A DNA stretch of 64,000 nt from JANQHO01 sp965218075 (GTDB lineage Bacteria > Bacteroidota > Bacteroidia > Flavobacteriales > Schleiferiaceae), in contig CBDCJZ010000003.1 in the NCBI GenBank assembly GCA_965218075.1, positions 2,108,001-2,172,000 of the forward strand, read 5' to 3'. This document shows, piece after piece, positions 1 through 10,210 of the stretch. Below the pieces are notes generated by a model, which had not been told where the DNA came from, searched no databases, and saw only the letters and a program-made list of their open reading frames with translations. Every line of letters starts with the position of its first letter. Within the stretch, counting starts at the first letter, position 1. Position numbers and translations under genes: made by a program.

Positions 1-1445
1 GCTGTAAACATAAGTCCTACAGGCAGGTTTAGGGCCGCTCCTGCTACGTATTGGTCGGAACGGCCAAGCTGTACACTGTCACTGTCACCAAACCACAAAT
101 CGCCAGGCAATTGTAAACGCGAAAACCTGAGCTGATGAAGGTATTGTACATCGCGATCGTAACCCATGTTTAAAGAAAGCCAGTCGTTAACAGTATAATA
201 AACAGATAAACGGGGCTGCACATCCCAAAAAGCCAGCTTTCCATATCCTGAGGTAAGAGTTCCTATACCAAGCCATATTGCAATTCCCGACTTTGAGAAA
301 GGGAATATTGATCTTCTGCAAAGAAACTCAGCTCGGGAAAATAACGGATTTTCCCTCCTTGACTTTGTTTGGAAATAGGATTATTCGATAAATCCTTCAA
401 TGCAATATTTACGTTTGGCCTGCTAATAATATTATAAAAGAAATTTAGTTCTCCAGTTAATCCGATGTTCATTTGCAAAAGTGGTTATTTGAGAACGCAA
501 ACCGATGTTTTCAATAACATTGCGGTAATCGATCTCTTCGATTTGGTTATTCCCTTCATACCCACCTGCTCTAATTCCGAAGTAATAATTGCTGTAAAAA
601 AGAATAGTATTCCAGCATGAATTGGTATTAAAACGATGTGTCCAGCAGGTGCTTACAATAGCATTACCCCAACTTTCCCGGGCTAAGTCTTGATCGCCGT
701 AGTTTTCGCCGCTATACATATTATCACGGCTAAGGTAAGTGCTCAGGTATAGTTGATCGTCAGAGCTTAAGCGATGCGTTAGCTTAAAGGTCCCGTCGGT
801 AAGATTACTCGAGCCACCTGAAATTTCATTTGAAAAAGCTCTGACGATCAAATCCAAATATGACCTGCGAAGAGAAGCAATAAAAGAGGGGTTTCCCTTT
901 ACTATCGGCCCCTTCAAGCCACAGGTGTGAAGAAGATTAGCCCTAAGCTCATTCCTCCGTGATATTCTTCCATATCACCTTCCTTCAAGCCAATATCTAT
1001 AAAGGAGGATAATCTGCTGTTGTATTGTGCTGGTGCTACTCCCGGATAGAAATCGAGGCTTTTTACCGCTTGAGGATCAATTGCTGAAAAAATGCCGTAG
1101 GTATGCGATAAATTGTAAACCAGTACACCGTCTATCATTACTAAGTTTTGACTGTTTTCACTTCCCCTTACAAAGAGATCGGTAGAGCCTTCCAGCCTGC
1201 TTTGTACTTGAGGCAACAGTTGGATAGCTTTAAGTACATCACTATCGTTAATTATCGAACTCGAGCCCTCAGGAAGATCCAATGAGGAAATCGGATCATT
1301 ATATGCCGAAAGAGTCACTCGGAAAATAGAGTCTTTCATTTATATACTCATAAACCGCTTTTATACTCAGCTCCAAATCTATGTTCTGAGCGGTCAGGCA
1401 GCTTACTAAAGACGCAAATACAAAGGTGCTGATATGGTTTTACAT
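1..1445 (-). pseudogene. TonB-dependent outer-membrane receptor, broken and cut by the window edge
   Basis: Three reading frames on the minus strand carry consecutive parts of one receptor. Positions 1339-914 encode the plug, with VRGSENSQNLVMIDGVLVYN and SAIDPQAVKSLDFYPG. Positions 917-432 and 478-263 encode barrel strands. Positions 272-1 continue the barrel in yet another frame (FWDVQPRLSVYYTVNDW, then VQYLHQLRFSRLQLPGDLW), which is typical of the FecA/CarboxypepD-reg class in Bacteroidota. The frame changes near 915, between 432 and 478, and near 270. Upstream, about 1440-1360, a signal-peptide-like stretch (FVFASLVSCLTAQ) can be read, but the usual N-terminal domain between it and the plug is missing. 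The C-terminal end lies beyond base 1. Such proteins import siderophores or polymers across the outer membrane; the substrate cannot be told here. It is almost certainly non-functional. Confidence 0.85.
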
Positions 1446-1506
1446 ACTAGCGAATATATAATTGCGAAAAGCCATCTATCACAGCCCACCATTACCCTAA
1501 GAATTA

Positions 1507-2414
1507 TTATTCAATGAGCAGCTTTTGATGATATACTCTATTATTTCTATCGCTAATCCGCAATATATAATATCTGGGATCCACATCGATGGACATCAAT
1601 ACTTTCCTCTTTGCTTCGTAAATTGGCTTTTTCACTATCAGTTTTCCAGAAACCGAATAGATTTCAACTTTCGCGATATGGGTTTTACCACTGCTGAGCT
1701 CTACAGCAAAGCTTCCCTGAGATGGATTAGGGAACAACTCCATTGAAATATTCTCGCTGATATTGCCTTTTATACTCTGACTATTCCCTTGTTGAGATAA
1801 TGACCTCTTAAATTTTATATCACCCGGGAAACGATGGCCTATATCATCAGGATCAGTTTTGCAGCTATCAATTTCAAAACGGACAGAAGTTTTGCAATCC
1901 GCATACTCATCAGTACCTTCAATAGTAATGGTATAAATACCGGGGCTATAAACCGTTTGCTGATCGGAATTAATAGCAAAAGGTACCCTACCCTACCCTA
2001 GCAGGATCATACCATACGATATTGACATGAGGCATTTTAGCTAAATGAATGTAGTTTGAAATATTAACGTCTACGAATTTAAAGCCTTCTTCAGGACAAA
2101 TTATATTCCCGCTCATTATAAGATGAGGAACGACTATGCGGCCATCGACTTTTAATATATCGCAGTCTTCACATTTTTCCGAAGAATATACTGATCTGCT
2201 GTAGTTATTTAACTGATCTACAAAGTTGTCTACTGTTAGCACCATAGCCAACATTCCAAAGAAACAAGGAATGCCAAGGGTGTCCCTTATTCAGGTCAGG
2301 CATTGTATAATCAGAGGCATCGGCATAATAGTCAGCATAGCTCATATCCCGAAAATTTTCCGATATCCACCAACTGCCGAAGTTTTCATTACAGCAACCC
2401 GGTCTTTTACCCAC
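1507..2414 (-). pseudogene. T9SS-secreted surface protein, frameshifted
   Basis: The C-terminus (1743-1507) is a clear type IX secretion sorting domain: MELFPNPSQGSFAVEL, then VEIYSVSGKLI, then YILRISDRNNRVYHQKLLIE. The same frame stays open upstream to about 1986 (Ig-like or PKD-like, SPGIYTITIEGTDEYADC). Further upstream the protein continues in two other frames, 2254-1988 and 2414-2205. The break near 1985-2000 coincides with three tandem CCCTA units. With one unit the frames join as DPARVPFAIN, so a 10-base expansion explains it. A second one-base shift lies near 2225. Function is unknown: an extracellular protein of which only a C-terminal part is recognisable, with no start or signal peptide found. 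Confidence 0.8.
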
Positions 2415-2622
2415 AGCTATTCCTGACTGAAAACCTTATACTTCCGTTAATTTTTAAGATTGGTATTTGACAAAGATATATAAAAATGGGATCATGACTA
2501 GTTCAAAGGATTACCTCTAAAGTTTTTCACCTCTCAATTCATAAATGACCGGAATCAGGCATATTTCCTTATATAGAATGCAGTTCTAAGCATCGTGCTA
2601 GAAGGATAGTTAATTTTGTATC

Positions 2623-4425
2623 ATGGCATCTGAAAAAATCCAGAACATTTTAAAAATCCTCCCTAATAAACCGGGAGTCTATGAGCACTTAGACAAAAAT
2701 GGCAAGGTGCTTTATGTCGGCAAAGCAAAAGATCTCAAAAAACGGGTCTCTTCTTATTTTACAAAGAATTTTGACAACGCACGTATTTACATATTAGCCA
2801 AAAAGATAGATAACATAAAAACTATAATTACTGAAACTGAATCTGACGCTCTTCTTCTAGAAAATAACCTCATTAAGAAATATCAGCCTCGCTATAATGT
2901 CAACTTGAAAGATGATAAGTCTTACCCCTGGATTTGTGTTAAAAAAGAGCGGTTCCCACGTATTTTCCCCATTCGAAATCCCGTTCAGGACGATTCTCAA
3001 TACTTTGGGCCTTATGCGTCAGCAAGGGTTATGAAAACGGTTCTACAACTCATTCGCCAGCTATACCATATACGTACGTGTAAGCTCAGCTTAACTCCTG
3101 ATAATATTGCTCAAAATAAATTCAGAGCTTGTCTGGAATATCATATAGGCAATTGTCTGGGGCCTTGCGAGAGCAAACAAAGCGAAGAAGACTATAATAG
3201 AGATGTAGAATCAGCGCGTGAGCTGATAAAGGGGAATTTGAATAAAGTGAAAAAAATGCTAAACCTGCAAATGAGATCTTTTGCAGAAAAACTTGAATTT
3301 GAACAAGCGCAAAAAATAAAAGACAAAATTGCATTGGTGAAGCGCTATCAAGCAAAATCTACCGTAGTGAATCCAAACATAACAAACGTTGATGTATTTT
3401 CTGTAACCACTGATGCCGAATATGGATACGTCAATTTTTTAAAAGTTGTAGATGGGGCGATAATACAATCACATACTATTGAATTAAAGAAAAAGTTAGA
3501 TGAAAGCCCCGAACAGCTTTTGGAAATAGCCATTCCCGAAATCAGAAATCTGTTCAAATCCAGTTCAAAAGAAATTTATCTTTCCCATCACCTTATATTA
3601 GATTTACCAAATGTTAAACTGCACGTACCTCAGCAAGGTGATAAAAAACAACTGATAGAGCTCAGCCTGAAGAATGTCCGCTATTTTAGGATGGAGAAAC
3701 TGAAAAATATCCAGATTGTGGATCCTGATCGGCATACCAAGCGCATTATGCAGCAAATGAAGCAGGACTTGCACCTAGGTGAGGAACCTCGCCATATTGA
3801 ATGTTTCGATAACTCTAATATTCAGGGAATCAATCCAGTGGCGGCCTGTGTGGTTTTTAAAGACGGTAAACCCCGTAAAAAGGATTATCGCCATTTCAAC
3901 ATTAAAACAGTGGATGGACCCAATGATTTTGCCAGTATGGAAGAAGTAGTGTTCAGAAGATATAGAAGGCTATTGGATATAGATGAGCCTTTACCTCAAC
4001 TCATTGTAATTGATGGAGGTAAAGGCCAGTTAAATGCTGCTCTCAAAGCTTTGGAAAGCCTCCATATTAGGGGGAAAATAGCTATCTTGGGCATAGCTAA
4101 AAGACTGGAAGAACTGTATTTCCCCGGCGATAAATACCCTCTTTGCCTTGACAAACGCTCTGAAACTTTAAAAACAATTCAATACCTCAGGAATGAAGCC
4201 CATCGCTTTGGCCTTACCCATCACCGAAATCGTAGAAGTAAAAGCACCTTAAAATCTGAACTGGAAAATATATCTGGAATTGGTAGAACTACTGTAAAAG
4301 ATTTGTTGGCAAGGTTCAAATTTGTAAAAAATATTAAGGAAGCTAATAAAACACAGCTAGCAGAAGTAATAGGAGAATCTCGTGCCAAAAAGATTATCAA
4401 TTATTTTTCGGAAATAAAACCCTAA
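2623..4425 (+). CDS. uvrC: UvrABC excinuclease subunit C
   Basis: UvrC makes the dual incisions of nucleotide excision repair with UvrA and UvrB. The 600-residue protein has the usual length and order. The N-terminal GIY-YIG nuclease (about 13-90) includes KPGVYEHLDKNGKVLYVGKA. A region with four cysteines (RTCKLS, RACLEYHIGNCLGPC) matches the iron-sulfur site now recognised in UvrC. A UVR segment (about 205-240) carries FEQAQKIKDKI. The RNase H-like nuclease carries FDNSNIQG and VIDGGKGQLNAA. A C-terminal helix-hairpin-helix carries LENISGIGRTT. The start is ATG. A possible TAATTTTG minus-7 box at 2611-2618 would put the transcript start close to the ATG, so the mRNA might be nearly leaderless; that part is weak. 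Confidence 0.97.
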   Translation: MASEKIQNILKILPNKPGVYEHLDKNGKVLYVGKAKDLKKRVSSYFTKNFDNARIYILAKKIDNIKTIITETESDALLLENNLIKKYQPRYNVNLKDDKSYPWICVKKERFPRIFPIRNPVQDDSQYFGPYASARVMKTVLQLIRQLYHIRTCKLSLTPDNIAQNKFRACLEYHIGNCLGPCESKQSEEDYNRDVESARELIKGNLNKVKKMLNLQMRSFAEKLEFEQAQKIKDKIALVKRYQAKSTVVNPNITNVDVFSVTTDAEYGYVNFLKVVDGAIIQSHTIELKKKLDESPEQLLEIAIPEIRNLFKSSSKEIYLSHHLILDLPNVKLHVPQQGDKKQLIELSLKNVRYFRMEKLKNIQIVDPDRHTKRIMQQMKQDLHLGEEPRHIECFDNSNIQGINPVAACVVFKDGKPRKKDYRHFNIKTVDGPNDFASMEEVVFRRYRRLLDIDEPLPQLIVIDGGKGQLNAALKALESLHIRGKIAILGIAKRLEELYFPGDKYPLCLDKRSETLKTIQYLRNEAHRFGLTHHRNRRSKSTLKSELENISGIGRTTVKDLLARFKFVKNIKEANKTQLAEVIGESRAKKIINYFSEIKP

Positions 4426-4430
4426 GCGCT

Positions 4431-6620
4431 TTGTCTGTTAGACTCACTTTTGTTTTGATTTGCTCCACTTTCTTGGGAATAGTTTGGGCTCAGGAAAAAA
4501 CCACTTCTAAAAAAGATATATCAATAGGGCTGGTGTTAAGTGGTGGGGGCGCCAAATGTATGGCTCAAATTGGGGCCTTGAGGGTTATTGAAGAAGCGGG
4601 GATTAACATCGACTATATAGGGGGTACTAGTATGGGAGCCATAATTGGCGCCATGTATGCCCTAGGTTTCTCAGTTGATGAAATTGAGCAATATATGCGG
4701 AATGTAGACTGGGATGCCTTACTCAGTAATAAAATTGCTCGCAATTGCTTCAGTTATTTTGATCGTAAATCTGAGTCAAAATACTTGCTCAGCTTCCCAA
4801 TTGAAGACAATAAAATCTTACTACCTCGTGGATTGAACTACGCTCAATACATTTTAAAAGAGCTCAGTTTTATTACCCAGCAGGCTTACAAGTATGAGGA
4901 TTTTTCTCAATTTCCTATTCCTTTCTTTTGCGTAGCTACTAATTTGGAAAATGGGCAAATGGAAATTTTCGAGGATGGCAAATTGATGGATGCTCTAAGA
5001 GCGAGCACGGCTTTTCCATCTCTGTTTACTCCTTATGAGGTCAACGGTAAATTATATGTCGATGGTGGTGTAGTAAACAATTACCCTATACAGCCACTTA
5101 AAGAAAAGGGTGTTGAGTTTATCATTGGCGTTGATGTTCAAGATTTTCTTTACAAAAAGAAGGATATCAATACGATATTAAAAGTACTGGAGCAAATCTC
5201 TTCATTTGCTAGTGCTCGGGAATTTGAAAAACAAAAAAAATATACGGACATTTTTATCAAGCCAAAATTTCTAGAAGCTGACATTATTTCATTTGATCTT
5301 TTTGATATCATAGTAAGCAGAGGAGAAAAAGCTGCTAGGGAAAAGCTAGAAGAACTGCGACAAATAGCTCAGGGAAATCCTTCAAGACCAATGAATAGCA
5401 AGCTCCATGACCCTATGCCATTAAAGAGCTTTTACGTGAAAAACATAGTGGTCAATGGAAATGAAAATATCAGTGAAAAGTACATAATCAGTAAGCTAAG
5501 GATTCAAAAAGAAGGTGTTTGTAGCATTAATCGTTTAAACCGTGGTATAGATCTGCTCTACGGGACTAGATATTTTGAAAATGTAAATCATACCATCACT
5601 CCTGCTGATACCGGCTATACCCTTCACATTAATCTAAAGGAAAAAAGCTTTCTTTCTCAATTCAGACTGGGACTTCATTATGACGATGATTTTAAAACCG
5701 CCTTATTATTGAATTATACCAATCGCAACTTTTTATTTAAAAAATCTCGATTGGTCATAGATGTAGTGGCAGGAATTAATCCCCGCTTATTTGCTAATTA
5801 CTTCGTCGACCGTGGTTATATTCCGACCATGGGCTTAGAATTACGATCTAATCGTTTTGGATTCAAGTCATATCAGAACTTCGACTCTATTAATCGAAGG
5901 GTTTATACGGACTTTTCCGTTGATCTTTTCCTTCAGTCTACCATATACGATAGCTATGCTTTAGGAGCAGGTATCCAGTTGGAGCACGTTGATATACATC
6001 AGAACTCGAGTATATTCAATGTAGAAAACCTCAATAAGAGCTATATCAATTATTATGGTTATATAGACTTCGATTCTTTTGACAATGCCGATTATCCTCG
6101 CAAAGGCTTCAAGTTTTTCGGCCAATGGCGTATTATAGCCGAGCGACGCAAATTTGAGGAGTTTTTCGAGCCTTCATCGGTCATTGATGTAAAATATGAC
6201 CAGGCTTCAAGTTTTACTCCATGGTTTTTTCTCAACTTTCAGTTAATGGGAGCTGCTACCCTAGGATCAGATCTAGATGACCCATATAAGATCTACTTGG
6301 GAAGCTTAGGCAGAAATTATATCAATTACATTTTACCTTTTATAGGCTATCGCTATATGGAGTTGATTGGACGCAATGCTCTTGTTGCCAGGGCAGATCT
6401 GCATTTTGAGATTGTAAATAACCATTACCTGATTGTGCGGGGAAATTTCGGAAAACTAGAACCCACATTAAATAGTCTCTTTAATTCCGATGTTTTACTG
6501 GATGGTTATTCTCTGGCATACAGTTACAATAGCCTCATAGGCCCTCTGGAATTGAATTTTATAAGTAGTACTAACCACTCTGAGGTATACGTCTATTTAA
6601 GCCTAGGCTTTTGGTTTTAG
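4431..6620 (+). CDS. Patatin-like phospholipase with POTRA and Omp85-type barrel
   Basis: The protein has 729 residues and a signal peptide (VLICSTFLGIVWAQ). The patatin domain (about 30-225) contains GGGAKCMAQIGALRV as oxyanion hole, the nucleophile motif GGTSMGA and the catalytic Asp in VDGGVVNNYP. A POTRA-like segment follows (VVNGNENISEKYIISKLRIQ), then a C-terminal surface-antigen barrel ending in aromatic GFWF. This is the PlpD-like design: a lipase translocated or tethered by its own barrel in the outer membrane. The start is read as TTG five bases after the uvrC stop, because no ATG precedes the signal peptide, so it is probably co-transcribed with uvrC. The physiological lipid substrate is unknown. 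Confidence 0.93.
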   Translation: MSVRLTFVLICSTFLGIVWAQEKTTSKKDISIGLVLSGGGAKCMAQIGALRVIEEAGINIDYIGGTSMGAIIGAMYALGFSVDEIEQYMRNVDWDALLSNKIARNCFSYFDRKSESKYLLSFPIEDNKILLPRGLNYAQYILKELSFITQQAYKYEDFSQFPIPFFCVATNLENGQMEIFEDGKLMDALRASTAFPSLFTPYEVNGKLYVDGGVVNNYPIQPLKEKGVEFIIGVDVQDFLYKKKDINTILKVLEQISSFASAREFEKQKKYTDIFIKPKFLEADIISFDLFDIIVSRGEKAAREKLEELRQIAQGNPSRPMNSKLHDPMPLKSFYVKNIVVNGNENISEKYIISKLRIQKEGVCSINRLNRGIDLLYGTRYFENVNHTITPADTGYTLHINLKEKSFLSQFRLGLHYDDDFKTALLLNYTNRNFLFKKSRLVIDVVAGINPRLFANYFVDRGYIPTMGLELRSNRFGFKSYQNFDSINRRVYTDFSVDLFLQSTIYDSYALGAGIQLEHVDIHQNSSIFNVENLNKSYINYYGYIDFDSFDNADYPRKGFKFFGQWRIIAERRKFEEFFEPSSVIDVKYDQASSFTPWFFLNFQLMGAATLGSDLDDPYKIYLGSLGRNYINYILPFIGYRYMELIGRNALVARADLHFEIVNNHYLIVRGNFGKLEPTLNSLFNSDVLLDGYSLAYSYNSLIGPLELNFISSTNHSEVYVYLSLGFWF

Positions 6621-6775
6621 AACTTAACAAGTGAAGTGTGGTAAGCCATATCTTTATTACCTATTAAATTGCTATTCAAGATGGTCATTTATTCTGCCTT
6701 GTATTTAAAGACTTGTCGAAATTTGGAAGAATGACATTTTAAATGTATAATTTTGATTTTGAAAAACCCAGAAAC

Positions 6776-7459
6776 ATGAAAAATATTGATTATAAAATTC
6801 TTTTAATAGATGATGAGCGTGATGTACTCGAGTTTGTCAGCTATAACCTGAGAAAAAAAAACTACGAGGTTATTACTGCTTCTAATGGAGAAGAAGGCCT
6901 TAAGCTAGCCAAAAAGGAAAATCCTCATCTTATCCTTTTGGATATGATGATGCCTGGTATGGATGGGATTGAAACCTGTGATGAGATTCGAGACATTCCC
7001 GAATTAAAGGAAACCTTTATTGCCTTTTTGACTGCCCGGGGAGAAGATTACTCTCAAGTAGCCGGTTTTGATGCTGGAGCAGATGATTATATAATCAAGC
7101 CCATTAAACCCAAAGTATTGATTAGCCGAGTTAAAGCATTGCTGAGACGTTATGGTGAGTCTCAGAAATCGTCCATTGTTCGGACTTTTGGTAACCTTGC
7201 TATTGATCTCGATAAATACCAGGTTCGCTATAAAGATAAAAAGCTAGACTTACCTCGTAAAGAATTTGAATTACTATCCTTGCTTATCTCCAGACCTGGC
7301 AAAGTGTTCCATCGAGATGAAATACTGGATAAAGCATGGGGAAATGGGGCGATAGTTGGTGGTAGAACTATTGATGTACATATTAGAAAGCTCCGAGAAA
7401 AAACTGGAGATAAGTACATTAAAACTGTAAAAGGGGTAGGGTATAAGTTTGAAGCCTGA
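6776..7459 (+). CDS. OmpR/PhoB-type response regulator
   Basis: The receiver domain (about 4-120) has the acidic pair DDE, the phosphoacceptor Asp in LILLDMMMPGMDG, Thr in AFLTARGE and Lys in YIIKPIKPK. A C-terminal winged helix follows (LPRKEFELLSLLISRPGKVF, then TIDVHIRKLREK and VKGVGYKFE). An in-frame ATG at 6743 adds eleven residues, but homologues start with the MKNIDYKILLIDDE stretch, so 6776 is preferred. It is followed 17 bases later by a sensor kinase. In Bacteroidota this pair resembles PhoB-PhoR; the signal it reads is not shown by the sequence. Confidence 0.95.
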   Translation: MKNIDYKILLIDDERDVLEFVSYNLRKKNYEVITASNGEEGLKLAKKENPHLILLDMMMPGMDGIETCDEIRDIPELKETFIAFLTARGEDYSQVAGFDAGADDYIIKPIKPKVLISRVKALLRRYGESQKSSIVRTFGNLAIDLDKYQVRYKDKKLDLPRKEFELLSLLISRPGKVFHRDEILDKAWGNGAIVGGRTIDVHIRKLREKTGDKYIKTVKGVGYKFEA

Positions 7460-7476
7460 ATACTGCCTTTCTTTTA

Positions 7477-8529
7477 ATGCGTTTTGAAAGACCTAACATA
7501 CTTGCCTCTAGTATATCCATAATACTTGGACTTCTGGTACTAGGTTTGACCATTCTAATTAATATTTTAACAAATTCTGATCTTAGCTGGGAAGCCATAA
7601 CCCTGCTCGCGGCCTGGGCTGCGATAGCATCTTTTCTGCTGATCCGCTTTTCGGTTGATCAATTCATTTACAACAAAGTAAAGGCCATCTATAAGAGCAT
7701 CCATGAATTTAAGGCCGACAATAATAATAATATAGACAGGAATGAAGCTGTTTCTAGCTTTAACCTGGATATGGCTATTCGGGAGGTGTCCGAATGGGCT
7801 GAACAAAGACGAAATGAAATTCAAGAATTAAAGGAAAGGGAAACGTTCAGAAGAGAGTTTATTGGCAATATTTCCCATGAATTAAAAACTCCAGTTTTTA
7901 ACATGCAAGGATACTTATTGACGTTGTTGGATGGAGCCTTGAATGATCCGGAAATCAATTGCAAATACCTGAAAAGAGCTAACAAATCTGTAGATCGTAT
8001 GATCGATATTATTGAGGACTTGGAAACGATCAGCGACTTAGAATCTAACAAACTAAAGCTTAATCTGACAAGCTTTGACATTGTTGACCTGACGAGCGAG
8101 ATATTCGAATTACTGGAAGATAAGATCAGCAAACGTAAAATGAACCTCAAGCTCAAAAAAGATTATGATAAATCGATCGAAGTTTTTGCAGACAGAGATA
8201 AAATTGAACGGGTTATCTTTAACTTAATTATCAATGCCATCAAATACGGAAAAGATAAAGGAAAAGTAGAAGTTCACTTCTATGATATGCAGAACGATGT
8301 TCTAATAGAAGTCTCTGATAATGGCATTGGCATTCCCCAAGAAGACATTTCCCATATTTTCGAGCGTTTTTACCGGGTTGACAAAAGTCGCTCACGTAAA
8401 GCAGGTGGAACAGGTTTAGGGCTCTCTATTGCAAAGCACATATTGGAAACTCATAAGCAGAGCATTAAGGTAAAAAGCATTGAAAATGTCGGATCAACTT
8501 TCTCATTCATGCTCAAAAAGGGAAAATAA
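7477..8529 (+). CDS. Two-component sensor histidine kinase, PhoR-like
   Basis: The protein has 350 residues. Two membrane segments lie in the first 65 (ASSISIILGLLVLGLTILIN and a second after a very short outside loop), so sensing is probably inside the membrane or cytoplasm. The DHp helix carries the phospho-His in FIGNISHELKTPVFNMQGY. The ATPase domain has the N box (LIINAIKYG), the G1 box (DNGIGI), FERFYRVD and the G2 box (GGTGLGLSIAK). It lies directly behind the response regulator and is surely its partner. Its last codons overlap, on the other strand, the end of a decayed gene. Confidence 0.95.
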   Translation: MRFERPNILASSISIILGLLVLGLTILINILTNSDLSWEAITLLAAWAAIASFLLIRFSVDQFIYNKVKAIYKSIHEFKADNNNNIDRNEAVSSFNLDMAIREVSEWAEQRRNEIQELKERETFRREFIGNISHELKTPVFNMQGYLLTLLDGALNDPEINCKYLKRANKSVDRMIDIIEDLETISDLESNKLKLNLTSFDIVDLTSEIFELLEDKISKRKMNLKLKKDYDKSIEVFADRDKIERVIFNLIINAIKYGKDKGKVEVHFYDMQNDVLIEVSDNGIGIPQEDISHIFERFYRVDKSRSRKAGGTGLGLSIAKHILETHKQSIKVKSIENVGSTFSFMLKKGK

Positions 8530-9270
8530 ACTCCCCCAGCTCATCTTTTCTTCATCAAAATTTTCTGGAAGTCCTTTGTATCTTTTAGCTTGTACCAAAT
8601 CTTGAGGAAAATCAAAGGCAGCTTGATTCTGACTGTAAAAGAGTCACTTTTCTCTTAGCCTTATCGGCTAGGTAGTGTTGTTCGGGCTGACTGAATGTTG
8701 GTATAAACATGACTTTTGCCTGTAGGTAATAATAATCCATTATTGAAGAATAGTCACTTCGGCTAATTGTCATTTCTGATGAAAAAATAACTTTCAATAT
8801 TAAATATAGCTACATTAGGGTTCGGAATTATGATGGGGTTTTATTAGCTCCCTGTATCAAAGGCACAAGGTAAATTAGTTCTACTAAAAAATCGATCACT
8901 TTTTTTCTCGAGTATACTCCGCCGAGACTCCAGACCACTATAACGTCTCGATCTTCTTTCAAAAGAGCCTTTAGTTGTTTTTCCTCTTCATGTATTGCAT
9001 TCAGTATTTAGGGAGTTTGTTTAAGGAGCATTCCCAAATGATTAGTGCTTTTGTCGAAGTGCTATTAGGAAGGCAAATCTAGAAAATTGAGATCGGGAAA
9101 TTCGCTTTTAAAAAATGCTCGTCGCAATAAAAGTAAACTGAAAATGGGTCTGGCGCTTGAGCTATTTCCCGACTAAATCACTATTGAGCACAAGAGAGTT
9201 TTCTAATATTGGGTGAGTATATTGCCATTTCGGTATTTGAGAGCTTAAGTGTCTGGATCGAAAAATGCAA
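8503..9270 (-). pseudogene. Relic of an unidentified gene (several frames)
   Basis: No intact gene lies between the sensor kinase and the cupin gene, but minus-strand frames give protein-like pieces. One is 8797-8612 (IMDYYYLQAKVMFIPTF, then ADKAKRKVTLLQ). It continues after a one-base shift near 8632 as AAFDFPQDLVQAKRYKGLPE and ENFDEEKMSWG. Further upstream lie IHEEEKQLKALLKEDRDVIV (near 9000-8930) and PFSVYFYCDEHFLKANFP (near 9150-9090). Stops and shifts interrupt all of them. I do not recognise the family; whether the pieces come from one or two genes is open. Confidence 0.5.
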
Positions 9271-9271
9271 A

Positions 9272-10210
9272 TTACATTCTCTTTCTCTTTTCTACAATCT
9301 CGTTGGCCTTAACCATGGCTTTTTTTAGCTTGTAATCTCTCCAGAGATTTTTGTAATACTTATTAATAAAGTCATCTAGCTTTCGAATCACAAAAACATT
9401 ATAAGCTCCCTGTAATTTGCCTAAGCTTGATGGAGACCATGTACGCAGGCTCAAGGAGAAACTGCCGTCTATGTATCGTATATAGTGCCATATACCGCTG
9501 GGAATAAATAGTGTTTCTCCGTGTTTTAGCTCTGTTTGATAGCCATGAGCATATTTTAACGCAGGGTACTTATCGTGGTCAATGTCCAACAAATCCGCTA
9601 TGCTATGGGTAGTAAAAGGCAGTTTATAAAGATATTGGCTTTGGCTTTGGCTAAACATAGTAATGCGCTTGATGCCCTTGAACTGGGTGATAAATACGTT
9701 GGAAAGATCAATATCATAGTGCAAACGCACATCACTACCAGCGCAGCCAAAAAATAAGTAAGGATGGTCTTTGAGGTAATTTTCCATGATTGGAGTATAA
9801 CTAAAGTCTTCTTTGAGTTCAGGAACTAGCTTAAAAAGATTAAAGAGGAATATTCTTAAATCCGATTTCTGGTTATTTTCCAGCATATCTAGATATTCGC
9901 TAAAAGTAATTTCTTTAACCGAGGGCATTTCAATTTTAGTGGGCTCGTTATCTTGCCATCTACCGTAAAGTTTTACTTTCTGATGGCCTGCTTTTTTTCT
10001 CAAATAATCGTAAGTCCATTTTTGAACTGCCGGCCAATTTTTTGTATAATTCATTAGCTTGACGGGCTTTCTGGGCTTCACATATAATTCGTGAAAATCC
10101 TTTTGTTTAACATCCTCTACTACATCTATTGGATGAATTACCATATCACTATTTAATTTTATAAAATTATCATTTTCTAATTTCAGCCGCTCAAAATGAT
10201 AAACAAACAT
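9272..10210 (-). CDS. Cupin-like (JmjC/Cupin_8) Fe(II)-dependent oxygenase candidate
   Basis: The protein has about 312 residues. The N-terminal part has the Cupin_8 signature PRKPVKLMNYTKNWPAVQKW. The metal-binding facial triad is visible as HYDID (His-x-Asp) and the later His in FIPSGIWHYIRYI, with SLSLRTWSP after it. Such proteins are usually 2-oxoglutarate-dependent hydroxylases of proteins or small molecules; the substrate is unknown. Start choice: an upstream ATG at 10267 would overlap the aldehyde dehydrogenase gene by 77 bases. The ATG at 10210 overlaps by 20 and keeps the conserved region, and another candidate is 10144. It is the last gene of the leftward ALDH-SDR block. Confidence 0.82.
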   Translation of the reverse strand: MFVYHFERLKLENDNFIKLNSDMVIHPIDVVEDVKQKDFHELYVKPRKPVKLMNYTKNWPAVQKWTYDYLRKKAGHQKVKLYGRWQDNEPTKIEMPSVKEITFSEYLDMLENNQKSDLRIFLFNLFKLVPELKEDFSYTPIMENYLKDHPYLFFGCAGSDVRLHYDIDLSNVFITQFKGIKRITMFSQSQSQYLYKLPFTTHSIADLLDIDHDKYPALKYAHGYQTELKHGETLFIPSGIWHYIRYIDGSFSLSLRTWSPSSLGKLQGAYNVFVIRKLDDFINKYYKNLWRDYKLKKAMVKANEIVEKRKRM

